From assembly GCA_015698045.1 (NCBI GenBank), contig BLAL01000193.1:1145001-1209000 (forward strand): 64,000 nucleotides of DNA. The letters run 5' to 3'. Made by a program: the position numbers and the translations under genes. Each line of letters begins with the position of its first letter. Position 1 is the stretch's first letter. Origin of the DNA: Rhizophagus clarus. Its lineage: Eukaryota; Glomeromycota; Glomeromycetes; Glomerales; Glomeraceae. Below are positions 54,776 to 64,000 of the stretch, piece by piece. Below the pieces are notes generated by a model. It did not search any database. It saw only the letters and a list, made by a program, of their open reading frames with translations, and was not told the DNA's origin.

Positions 54776-57700
54776 TTAACGATATCTTCCACCTCTTCCA
54801 CCTCTTTTAAAATCCCGATAATCGGATGAAGGTGGCGAAGGTCGCCTTGGATCTCTTGGTGGAGGCCTATAATCTTCTGAGTCATGGTGTCTGTCTTCTC
54901 TCATAAATCTTCTTGGTCGATTATGGCGATTTCGATCTCGATCCGAAGTTGATCGATTCCAATTTGGTCTATGTTCTTTTTCTCGTTGTTGTGGTCGAGA
55001 TGCTTCATATTGTGAATTATTGTAATTTTGTGGATACGAGTTAAAATTTTCAAATTGAGGGGACGATCCTATTGATATTTGTTGTCTTATGGGCTGCTGT
55101 TGTGCAACACTACTTGGTGGATCAGATATTACGTGATGTCCAAACTGTGCTGGCACATTTTGTTGCTGAGCATGTGAAGGCGGTGGCATGAATTGTGATT
55201 GAACAAGAGGCGGTCCTTGTTGAGGAGGAAATACTTGTTGCTGTGGGTGTTGTTGTGGCTGCTGCATTGGAGGCATCCATTGTTGATGAGGTGGTTGGAC
55301 TACAGGATAATTTGGAGGAGCTTGGATTGGTAATTGTGACTGTTGTTGCTGTGATTGTTGAGAGTTCCAATACAATTGCGACGGCTGAGAGGTCAATTGA
55401 GGATGATGTATCATTGGTGGGTTAGGAGGATACGAAGGCAATCCATAAAATCCATTTGTTGAGACAATTAATTGTGGTTGCTGTACATGTGGAGCTTGTT
55501 GAATACCTTGCGAGACATTACTGTTCAAACTCGGAGGATTTTGATTATTTTTAGACAATGATGACTGTAGAAATGCCGAAATTGTTGTCGAAGGTAAACC
55601 AATAGAACTTGTTGTTAATGGTGCGTTGAGTTGAATTGATTCGTTGCTAACAATATTAGATCCAATATTTGGTAGCGCGATCACTTTGGCCAAATTAGCG
55701 GTAGATTCAGAATCGATCTTTTCTTTCTTAGTTGTTCTGTTATTTATCTCGTTTATATCATGAATACGTTTTGTTTTATTTGATTCTGCTTCAACAATTA
55801 TTATAGCACCTAATAATAACCTAGTTGGGCGCTTTTCAAGGGATAAGATTCCATCTAAATCTAAGAAAGTTACAACATCTGGAAGTTTATCTTCGGGTTC
55901 TAATGAAATTATATACATATCCCTTACAGTGTTATACGCAGGTGCAACGCGTCCATATCGACGCTTTGTTTCTCCTGATGTTTTTGGTGCGTAATGTAAA
56001 GAATTAAATATAGTTTCAAATTCTTTATTATTAGGAGAATTTTCACCAATATCAAACCTAATAATAGCTATATCTTTACTAGGTGAGCACCAACAATCAA
56101 CTAAATAATTGTCAACATCTTCGATTCTGGAAACGTGACCGTTAACTATCACTGATGACGAGAGATATTCATCCCAATTTCGTTTCTTATCACGTTTCTT
56201 TGCGGCAAGAAGGTCCGCATGTCCGGAAAAATCTCCAATTTTCTTATCAAATACCAATTTACCCTTCCATACAATTTCAGGTGCAGTATTTATAATTTCA
56301 TTCGGAGATTTTAGAGGAGATTTTGGAGATTCTGGAGAAAATCCAGGACGCATATCTAAAGGACTTCCGGGTGAATATTGATACGACAAATTTGGAGGCG
56401 AATGCATCGTCGGTGAATCAATTGGCGATGCACCTTGTGATGCTAGAGGGCTATATACCATTTCTTTATCGTCAAAAACTAATTCAGGATGTACATTATC
56501 CGAAATTTTTACAGTTTCACTATTATCATCATTTTTATCAGCGGGTCCTTTTGGTATATCCAAGCTGGTTGATATGTTATCAGGTAATGGATTGCTTTCT
56601 GAATCTTTTATTGTTGTTACATTATTATCATTCGAACTTGTCCAATTTTTCAGAGCTAAATCTTCAAGTTTAGGTCTCTCAGTAACGGGAGAGGTAAAAC
56701 TTGCGTATGTAGGAGAATTTCCTTCCTCCGAATAAGTGTTAGTATCTTTTGGAGAATCCCGAGGAGAATCTCGAACATTTTCAACTATAATTAATTCTCC
56801 TTTATGAGTTGTCTTAATTCTTGGACCAGTATCCTCACGTTTTAAAATTGATCGTTGTAGACTTTCCCTACGTACTTTAGCCATTAAAGCTTTTTGTTCA
56901 GGATTTGCCAATTCTTCGGAAGACATCATAACTAAAGTTTCTGGGAGAATGTCACCTAAAAGTATTCTACGCAACAAATTTTTTTCATTTTTAGGATCAT
57001 TTAAACTTGTAATCAGGCTTCGAACTTTAGTTTTGTAGTCCTGTCCGATAATACCTTTAGCAAATTTATGAAAAATTGCTTCTTCAATTTCATTTGCAAG
57101 TTGAAGTCCGAGTTCATGAGGGATTTTATCTTTTTCAGGAAAATCAGGTTCTTGAATGAGTTCAATATATTTATTAGTGAATAATCCCTTAAGTTTCTCC
57201 GGAAGTACATTTCGTATTTTTGGACGATTGTCACTTGAACTTGTAGATTGTGATTTATTAGGAGTAGAACCAGATTTTGTGATAGACACAGGCTTTTTTG
57301 CCAATGGCGAAGATTTTATTTTAGGTAGTATTGGACGTGGTGTCTTCTTTGATTCCGATTCAGGTTGAGTATGCAATAATTCTTTATCTTGTGATTTTTT
57401 GATTTCCAATATATGACCTTGAATGAAACACTTATTACTACAGTAGGGATTATTATCACGTGCTTTTTCCGTACAATTTTGAAGCTTGCACTTTGGTGGT
57501 TCCTAATAAAGATAAATGTATAAACATTTTTTATTACTTTCATTAAAGACAAATCCTTTTGATCTCATCTTTCTGCATTTTCAAAGTTACTAATTAAATA
57601 ACTTACGATCTGTCTTGGTTCCTCAATCATCAATGCCTTCGGATCGATACCCGTTGCCTCCACTGTGGGGCAATCTTCTAAAAGAATAGAAAAGAAATGA

Positions 57701-58647
57701 GAACTTAGTGAAAGATTCTTATTGGTGTATCGACCAATCAAAATAAAGAAAACAACGAAAATGGCGCAGCAAATCAATATAACGACGTAATTGAGCGCTA
57801 TCTTATTTAAACCTTCCTCTACCGTTATGTAAAAAATGGGCGAAGAAGTGTGATAATTATCTTCACGAAACACACCTTGAATTAAACTTGTTAGCGTTCT
57901 AGTTCCTTGGCAGTTTGGACACATATATTTTTCTATTTCTTTTGCTTGTTGCTTTGTTAAATTCACACACCTAATATGATACCTGTATTATTATATAATG
58001 ACGTGGTACAAGTAATATGACAACATAATAAACGCAAAGATTTTAATTTCCAATTCGTTTACAATTTGGGCCATTAAATTTACAACATAAAAAAAGTTCT
58101 TGTAATCTTTATTATTATGAAATAAAACTTGCCACTCGTTGCAGTAATCACAAATAATCATTGTTCCGTAAGATGGACCTTGACAAACACAATAAGGTCC
58201 CTTATCTTCCGGTTCATTTTTTTCTTTTTGAATTTTTCTTCTACGTGGTTCAATACCGGGTGTCGGACGTAATTGATTTGCATACCGTGTTCCATATGAA
58301 TGTCCCTGAACTTTCAATGACTGGCCAGGTTGGTCCATATATGTTGAGTCTGTTAGGTACTGTGAACTTGCTGCTACAGGATTTATTAATGCTAACTGTG
58401 TATTATTATTTTGAGCATTTTGAACGGGATCATGATCCCATCCTTCTGTAGTATCAGACACAAACTGATCTCCATTATTAAATGAATTAACACCTAAATC
58501 TCCAAGAGACTCTACTTCATGTCTCGAGGAGTCATTTATATATTGAGATATTGAAATACTATCTATTTCATTTGACTTCATTATATTATCATCCATTTCA
58601 CCATAAAATGGTAAATTTACATAATTGCTATATTCGCTACTTTCCAT
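54776..58647 (-). CDS. BYE1: PHD finger - TFIIS-like - SPOC domain protein (BYE1/PHF3 type)
   Basis: Inferred exons 58647-58133, 57982-57876, 57677-57607 and 57502-54776 give 1139 aa with consistent phases (2, 1, 0). Order: acidic/Asn-rich N-terminus; PHD finger about 151-202 (YCVCQGPSYGTMIICDYCNE, then WYHIRCVNL and MCPNCQ); a small Cys cluster (CKLQNC...YCSNKC, 236-256); TFIIS central-like domain about 325-452; SPOC domain about 638-805 (IVWKGKLVFDKKIGDFSGHA onward); Gln/Pro-rich region; Arg/Asp/Ser-rich tail ending GGRGGRYR. This set defines the yeast Bye1 / animal PHF3-DIDO family, which binds RNA polymerase II and phosphorylated CTD and reads H3K4me3. The first intron must use a GC donor (GCAAGT at 58132) to restore the PHD finger. 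The intron 2 donor is less certain (57875 or 57887, same phase). Nuclear; unrelated to the surrounding cluster. Confidence 0.9.
57983..58132 (-). other. GC-AG intron in the PHD finger
   Basis: Reading the minus strand, GAGTG is followed by GCAAGTTTTA and the acceptor is ATAATACAG before GTATCAT. Splicing here joins CDYCNE to WYHIRCVNLTK, restoring the Trp, His and Cys expected in a C4HC3 PHD finger. The GT one codon later (CAA|GTTTTA) puts the downstream sequence out of frame. Intron length 150 bases, phase 2. Confidence 0.8.
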
Positions 58648-59321
58648 CTTTATTAAACTATGGTAGGAAAAGAAAGTTGTCTACAGAGAATTTTTATATA
58701 TGTCAACAAAAGTATATAAGTTGGATCGTTTTAAAAGAACAAGTAAAACTAAATATAAACCTTCTCTCAAAAAGAAGAAAAAAAAAAAAAAAAAATTTTT
58801 GTACCTATGGGTCTAGTACGTTATCTCTTTTTTATCACTTTATTACCTTCAAAAATTATGAGTAAAAAATGGTTAAAATTGACTGTGAATTACGGTTAAA
58901 TAAAGATTCTAGTTTGTAGAAGTTTGTAGAGTGCCTATAATTTTTCAGATCTTTGGTGAAGAGTAATTGAGAAACGAAAAAAAAAAAAATTTCTCTTAAA
59001 AATGTGGCTAAAGTTGTACAAAACACTCCTTTACTAAGCGATTTAAAGGTTGTGATATCACGTGCGAAATTTCAACGTTTCTATTGGCCTTTTGTCTTAC
59101 TATATTACTAAACTAACCAAATTTGAATTTCGTGTAGCAAATTTTTTTCAGCCGCAACTTACTGCGTTTCGAACTTAACTGTGGTTTAAGGTCTTTAAAT
59201 CAGGATTTAAAATCAGACTTGATAACTATTTTTAATTACTCAATGTTAAAATTTGATTTATTATTAACAATTAGTAATTAACAGTTAATAAATTATGTTG
59301 GATGATTACAAAAATCCATTT
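58648..59321. other. Upstream region of the SPOC-domain gene
   Basis: Contains its promoter, A runs at about 58767-58794 and 58978-58988, and CACGTG at 59059. No gene seen. Confidence 0.5.
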
Positions 59322-59600
59322 TCCGGACCAGCGCACAAACGTTACTTAAATATTGCCGGATTTTCCGAAAGATTTGTGGTAAATCCGTAAAAATTTTTTA
59401 AATCCGGAATTTTTTCGGACGTGACGTGGCAGATTTCCGGTAAAATTTTCAAATATCGGATATTTAATAGTATATAATAAACCATTGAACTTTTTATTCC
59501 GGTCACATGTTCCGACGCAAAAAATAAATTTCCGGAATTTTTAGGTTTTTTCGGAAGAAATCCGAAATTTTTTCAAAAACTTTTTGTGCGCTGTTCCGGA
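59322..59600. mobile_element. MITE with TCCGGAMCAGCGCACAAA termini
   Basis: Inverted termini of 18 bases at 59322-59339 and 59583-59600 differ at one position. The interior carries many TCCGG/CCGGA and TTTTCGGA motifs facing both ways (for example 59404, 59434, 59533), giving further self-pairing. About 279 bases, no reading frame. Target duplication unclear. Confidence 0.75.
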
Positions 59601-60108
59601 CGGCTAATACTTTTTTCAATCGGTCAAAAAAATATTGAACTTAGACAATTAAAGTAATTTCACATATTAAAAAATCGTGCACGTGATCAAATATTCCAAA
59701 TCAGGAAACTTTATTTACTTTAAATAGTCCTTATCATTTGCAAAATATATTATCAAACCTTTGCCACTTCCACTACGCCTTTTAATTTAACGCATTTAAA
59801 TATGCACATATTCTCATTTATTTTTAAAACAGTCATCTAAAGAAACAAATATCATACTGTATCAAAGAAATAATGCGATAAAAATTATTTTGAAATAATA
59901 TAGACTTTGCAGAATTATAACTAGGGAACGGAAACCATTAAGTTCGAAGATATTTTTTGTTGTTATAACGTCACTTGTCACGTGCCGGACGGACATCATG
60001 ACATTGCGTTACACTTCAAACTAATTAATAGTTTAAAAAGAATAACCAGTAATAGTCGAATATTGGAACAACTACTTATAAGTAACAGAACTGGATTAAG
60101 AATTAATA
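59601..60108. other. Intergenic, no gene seen
   Basis: A+T-rich. CACGTG at 59690 and 59979. Nothing coding before the AIG1 pseudogene start. Confidence 0.5.
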
Positions 60109-60606
60109 ATGAATGAACAAATTAGGAATATATTAATAGTTAGTTATAGTGGTCGCGGCAAATCCACACTAGCCAATGTATTAAGTGATACTGATGATAT
60201 CGGGGAATACTCAACCAGCGATAATCAAATTTTCCTGAAAGAAATTTCGAATGGAAGGGGATGAAATATCGTGTAGTCGACACCGTTGGAACTGGAAAAG
60301 AAGTAACGCATGAAAATGTAGAAGAAATGATCCATTTGATACCGGAAGGAATAAGTCAAGTTTTATTCGTGATTGACGGGAAATGTGAGAACTAAATTTA
60401 GCAACTTTAAAAATGAATACGTATGTAAAAAGGATAAAGAAGATTTATGTAAAGAGAGCGAAATAATTAACAAATTAAACATTGATATCGTTCATGTAGA
60501 CAATCCCCCAATAAATATTACCGTTTATGATGATGATAATAAAGAAACAATTGAGATCAGTCAATTGGGGAAAGTATGTCATCTAATTTTGTCCTATTTA
60601 ACATGA
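60109..60606 (+). pseudogene. AIG1 GTPase pseudogene with internal deletion
   Basis: Starts MNEQIRNILIVSYSGRGKST (P-loop SYSGRGKST lacks the usual first Gly). A frameshift after IFLKE is followed by FEWKGMKYRVVDTVGTGKEV and EGISQVLFVIDGK, then a deletion removes roughly 90 bases before VRTKFSNFKNEYVCKKDKED, and the rest runs to IVHVDNPPINITVYDDDN and a stop at 60604-60606. It is short and broken, but otherwise little diverged. Confidence 0.8.
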
Positions 60607-60979
60607 TAAATAAATTTAACTTTATAATATATTTATTATCATCTCATGTTATGGTTTTTATATAAATATATTAATATCATAAAAAGTTTTCATTCCCAAT
60701 AAAATTTTAAAATAAAATTTAGGTTTTCTTGACTTTAATTTTAATATGCAAATACAATAAACTTTATAACAATAAATATTCGTTTATGTTTATAAAATAT
60801 TCTAAATGAAAATTTGAAGTACTAAAATTGTGCTACTAAAATATAACCAACTAAATACCCATTCTTATACACAATCGCAAATATACCGTAAAATAATGAT
60901 AGTGAATTGGTAAAATCACCCCAATAACGCTCATTTTTCTTATTAAATATGATTTCTTAGATTTTTGTAACTAAATTAT
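60607..60979. other. Intergenic, no gene seen
   Basis: A+T-rich 3' region of the AIG1 pseudogene. No coding pattern. Confidence 0.5.
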
Positions 60980-61240
60980 CACCAGCCGTTAATATCCTTC
61001 GACCACTACTGAATAATTGATTCTAAATTTCACTCTTTAGCTGCCTTTCTAAATTTCCTAAATCTAATTTTCCATCATTTCTAATTGTTACTTCATTGTC
61101 TTTATCACTGACAAAAAAAAACATCTATCAGGTAATTGTCAACGTGAACGATACGTTTAAGTACCTTTTTGTTTAGCTATGCAAATCTTTTGTCTTCTCT
61201 GCGCTTAGGTTTTTTCTTAAAGTTCTTCCCAATTTATTTT
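60980..61240 (-). pseudogene. AIG1 C-terminal relic
   Basis: The minus strand reads NFKKKPKRREDKRFA then KVLKRIVHVDNYLIDV and DKDNEVTIRNDGKLDLGNLE, matching the G4-to-tail part of AIG1 genes with the VDNPP segment altered. No P-loop upstream: the sequence there is the promoter region of the gene at 61346. Confidence 0.55.
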
Positions 61241-61345
61241 TCTTTATACAAAAGTTCCCACTAAAATTATCATCCAATAGGAAATTTGTGTAACTGTAAC
61301 CAAGAATTCTAAAAAAAAAATTTCAAGAACGAAAACAAAATAAAT

Positions 61346-62083
61346 ATGGGAATCAAGAATTTATTGATAGTTGGTTGCACTACCTGTGGTAAATCCACAT
61401 TAGCTAACGTACTATGCGGTAAAAGAACTTTTGATGAAAACGAGAGTACAATTAGGAATTCAAGAGATTTCCAAGAAGAAAAATTCTTTTGGAAAGGTAT
61501 AGAATATCACGTAGTTGATATTAGGGTTGTATTAGATGAAAAGAAAATTTTATATAAAATAGGACGAGTAATATGTTCGATGCCGGAAGGGATAAGACAA
61601 GTTTTATTTGTAGTTGATCAAAGACTAACGGCAGAAGAAAGTGAAAAACTTAAAAAAATTGATGATTTCATCTTAAAAATCGGTATTAAGGAATTTACTA
61701 CTATCGTGAGAACTAAATTTGAAAATTTTAAAATTGTTGAAAAGTGTAAAGATGACAAAGATGATTTTTGTCAATTAAACGACAAAATATTTGAACATAC
61801 ACGCATCATTCACGTAGACAATCCCCCGACACATATTCTTAAGAATGATGATGATGAAACAATAGAAAATAATGAAAGAAAAAGAATAAGATCAAGAAAT
61901 AAACTTCTAAACCATTTGGAGAACGTATGTTCGGAAAGATACTTCAAATTAAAAAATTGGGATAAATTGGTGAAGTCAAAACATTTAAAAAATTTAAATA
62001 GATTTAACATAGAAAATATAGATAAGTCAGAAGAAAAACTTACTAAAAAAACTAAAATCCCGTTTAGATTCAGATGTTACTAG
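61346..62083 (+). CDS. AIG1-type GTPase, divergent G3 motif (245 aa)
   Basis: Open frame starting MGIKNLLIVGCTTCGKSTLAN with an intact P-loop (residues 10-18). The G3 segment reads VVDIRVVLDEKK where relatives have VVDTIGVGDTKL, so the invariant DxxG Gly is lost. Further on, EGIRQVLFVVDQRLTAEE, G4-like TIVRTKFENF, G5-like IHVDNPPTHI, a short NDDDET loop, a basic helix RIRSRNKLLNHLENVCSERY and KLKNWDKL are kept. The C-terminus (IPFRFRCY) has no CaaX. GTP may be bound but hydrolysis or switching is doubtful. The KK spacing after G3 resembles the kinase-linked class, but no kinase precedes it here. Confidence 0.82.
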   Translation: MGIKNLLIVGCTTCGKSTLANVLCGKRTFDENESTIRNSRDFQEEKFFWKGIEYHVVDIRVVLDEKKILYKIGRVICSMPEGIRQVLFVVDQRLTAEESEKLKKIDDFILKIGIKEFTTIVRTKFENFKIVEKCKDDKDDFCQLNDKIFEHTRIIHVDNPPTHILKNDDDETIENNERKRIRSRNKLLNHLENVCSERYFKLKNWDKLVKSKHLKNLNRFNIENIDKSEEKLTKKTKIPFRFRCY

Positions 62084-62389
62084 ATTAATCAAGAAGTTAA
62101 CAGATTAGTGTTTAATAGGAAAATTTATGGTGAGAAGAGTGAGAGGTGCAATTTCAGCAATTTCACTTAATTCACCTAAAGCAACACTACCATATTATTA
62201 TTTTATTAATCAACTTGCGCAATCTTAATCCTTTCATATACAGTATATACTTTGTATTTATTTAAATAGTCCTACGGACAATAAATCAATAAAATTCAAC
62301 TATATGGTTGTCTTATTGATTAATCTTATTTTTTTATACTAATCCTGGGATATTGTTTACATAATCTATAATTTAGCAAATTAATATTT
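62084..62389. other. Intergenic, no gene seen
   Basis: A+T-rich 3' region of the AIG1 gene. No coding pattern. Confidence 0.5.
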
Positions 62390-62540
62390 CTTCATATAAC
62401 TTCATTTTTACAAAATTACTAAACAACATTGTATTCAATAATATCGTTTCTTTATTAAATATTTCTTCTGTTATGAATTTCCGTTAATTACAAACAAATC
62501 TTGATCTATTTTTCACAATATTGAATATAACCAGAAAACT
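62390..62540 (-). pseudogene. Small AIG1 relic
   Basis: The minus strand around 62490 reads LFVINGNS then, one frame over, ITEEIFNKETI, matching the LFVIxGRFTxEE box; further down near 62425 is a piece resembling FSNF. Under 150 bases remain. Confidence 0.4.
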
Positions 62541-62773
62541 TGTTTTGCTTGAAGAATTTTCAAAATCACAAAATAAGTATTCGATTAACGATTTTTGAGC
62601 ATGAAAATGATTATATTATTGATAGTAACAAAAAGGATTTAACCACTAAGACAAACCGTTTATTTTATGTTCAAAATGTTGATCAAAGTCACGTGTAACA
62701 CTGCAAATCAATCCTTCAGGAAAAAAAAAGCCGTTATACCACAAAAATTTAACGAAGAAAGCGAATAAAAAAT

Positions 62774-64000
62774 GCCTAAAAAAAAAGGGACAACAATGGT
62801 TTAATGATAAATATAGTAGAGATAAAGATATAAAAATTACTGGTAACAAACGCTTAAATTTCGAAGGTTCTTTAAAGAAAAAAATTCAGAAAGTATAAGT
62901 TTGAAGAATCTTAAGATAGCCGATTGGAAATAAGTGATTGTTCTCAACTTAACTTTATCAGCTTATTTGAATATAATAAACTTACGAGATTATCAGTGTC
63001 TGATTATCCAAAACTAACCACACTTGATTGTTCAACAAATGGGTTAACTAATTTGAAAATAAGTGGATGTTCTCGACTTAAAGATATTACGAACTTGTCT
63101 AAGGCTCCTAAACTTGTGAGTTTATCTCTGATTTATTGTCCAAATAGAACCAAGCTTGATTGTTCATCAACTGAAAAGTTAATTGAGTTAACAGTTATTG
63201 AACTCAATTGTTCAAATACTTCGATTAACATATTAAGTGTTAATCTTTGTCCAGATATTCAAAGACTTAATTGTTCCAATAATGATAAACTTATTAATTT
63301 AGATATAAGCAACTGTAAAAAATTGGTATTTCTTGATTGTTCTAATAGTAATTTAACAAGTCTTGATATAAGCAACTGCAAATCGTTGTTTGGTGAATAT
63401 GAACAAAATGGCATTAAATCTAAAGACTTTAAATATCCTCCTAATTTGAAAATTATTAGGAAGATTATTGCTAAGAATTTAATAATAGTTGGTCGTACTG
63501 GTGGTGGTAAATCCACATTATCCAATGTATTGACTGGTACTACGGAGTTTGAGGAGAGTGGGAGAGTGGGCGTTCAATTAGCGTCACTAAAAATTTCCAG
63601 AAAAAAGATTTTGTATGGAAGGGGAAAAATTTTAATGTGGTAGATACAATTGGAGTTGGGGATACTAAACTATCCACAAAGAAAGTTTTATATAAGGTAT
63701 TAGACTATACCAGAAGGGATAAGCCAAATTTTATTCGTGATTGATGGAAGATTTACAGCGGAAGAAGCAAAAATATTTAACTTGCTTAAAAGGTTCTATT
63801 TTCAACATTTTTGAAATTGGTATTCTTGAATATGTTACTATTGTAAGAACTAAATTCAGTAATTTTAAAAATAAAAATGAATGTGATGCAGATAAGAAAC
63901 AATTGCATAATGAGAATGAAAATATTGCTAAAATAGTTAAATCATGTAGAGATGTTGTTTATGTAGATAATCCTCCAACAAATATTCATATTATCGATGA
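62774..64000 (+). pseudogene. LRR-AIG1 GTPase copy E (frameshifted, runs off the window)
   Basis: Starts at MPKKK then, after an A-run frameshift, GQQWFNDKYSRDKDIKITGN. LRRs are open from 62924 (MEISDCSQLNFISLF) to the P-loop VGRTGGGKSTLSN at about 63487-63525. An 8-base tandem duplication near 63560 shifts the frame, about 11 bases are missing near 63702 before PEGISQ, and one base is extra near 63790; after each the family sequence resumes (VVDTIGVGDTKLSTKKVLYK, IGILEYVTIVRTKFSNFKNK, VVYVDNPPTNIHII). The copy is cut by the window end. It is the closest relative of copy A from about 4480 onward, but lacks the transposon insertion. Confidence 0.85.

Noticed and set aside
55122-55425. Open frames opposite or out of frame with the Gln-rich part of the SPOC-domain gene
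   Set aside because: Products of CAA/CAG-rich DNA read in other frames.
58551-58865. 104-codon plus-strand frame over the start of the SPOC-domain gene
   Set aside because: Overlaps the confident N-terminal exon on the other strand and contains an A-run translated as poly-Lys.
1-64000. tRNA or rRNA genes and CRISPR arrays
   Set aside because: I looked for cloverleaf-like GGTTCGAATCC arms, rRNA-like conserved GC-rich blocks and regularly spaced short repeats; none was found.

Overview
The window reads as a nuclear segment of an arbuscular mycorrhizal fungus, most likely Rhizophagus or a close Glomeromycotina relative. The reasons are the very A+T-rich sequence with long A/T runs, short introns with GTAAGT-like donors, tyrosine-kinase-like kinases of the type expanded in these fungi, decayed hAT, pogo and HMG-box-like copies, and large numbers of AIG1 (GIMAP-like) GTPase genes. 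The species is inferred from pattern recognition, not from a search.

The main content is a birth-and-death cluster of AIG1-type GTPases: about 24 recognisable modules on both strands, from intact genes to short relics. There are three architectures. (1) Cys-rich LRR + AIG1 GTPase proteins of 534-847 aa. Four are intact (30512-32116 -, 33166-35013 +, 36637-38253 -, 44091-46634 +). One is truncated (40472-41704 -) and three are broken (3305-5474, 13105-14477, 62774-64000, all +). The four intact proteins all end in the tetrapeptide CLIL, a CaaX prenylation box expected to direct geranylgeranylation. (2) AIG1-only genes (42833-43444 +, 50337-51032 -, 61346-62083 +) and several broken ones. (3) A kinase followed directly on the same strand by an AIG1 module, seen four times (starting near 1211, 10832, 48300 and 52448). 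In the first copy the AIG1 reading frame has no ATG of its own and is joined in phase to the kinase by a possible intron, so a kinase-GTPase fusion is likely. Loci 1.2-5.5 kb and 10.8-14.5 kb carry the same order kinase, AIG1, LRR-AIG1 and look like a block duplication.

Layout: 0-5.5 kb AIG1 relic and block A, with a MITE inserted in an LRR exon; 5.5-10.8 kb intergenic repeats; 10.8-14.8 kb block B; 14.8-30.5 kb accessory desert with MITEs, a foldback element, decayed pogo and hAT transposases, HMG-like, C2H2-like and unidentified relics, and one small two-exon coiled-coil gene; 30.5-46.6 kb core of intact LRR-AIG1 genes; 46.6-54.2 kb mixed AIG1 and kinase relics plus one intact AIG1 gene; 54.8-58.6 kb the only clear housekeeping-type gene, a four-exon PHD-TFIIS-SPOC protein (BYE1/PHF3 type) with a GC-AG intron; 60.1-64 kb further AIG1 and LRR-AIG1 copies.

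A working model, which is inference: LRR-AIG1 proteins are prenylated, membrane-attached GTPases with a diversifying LRR sensor, comparable in layout to NLR or GIMAP/IRG immune proteins, and the kinase-AIG1 products could be their signalling partners. No rRNA, tRNA or CRISPR array was seen.
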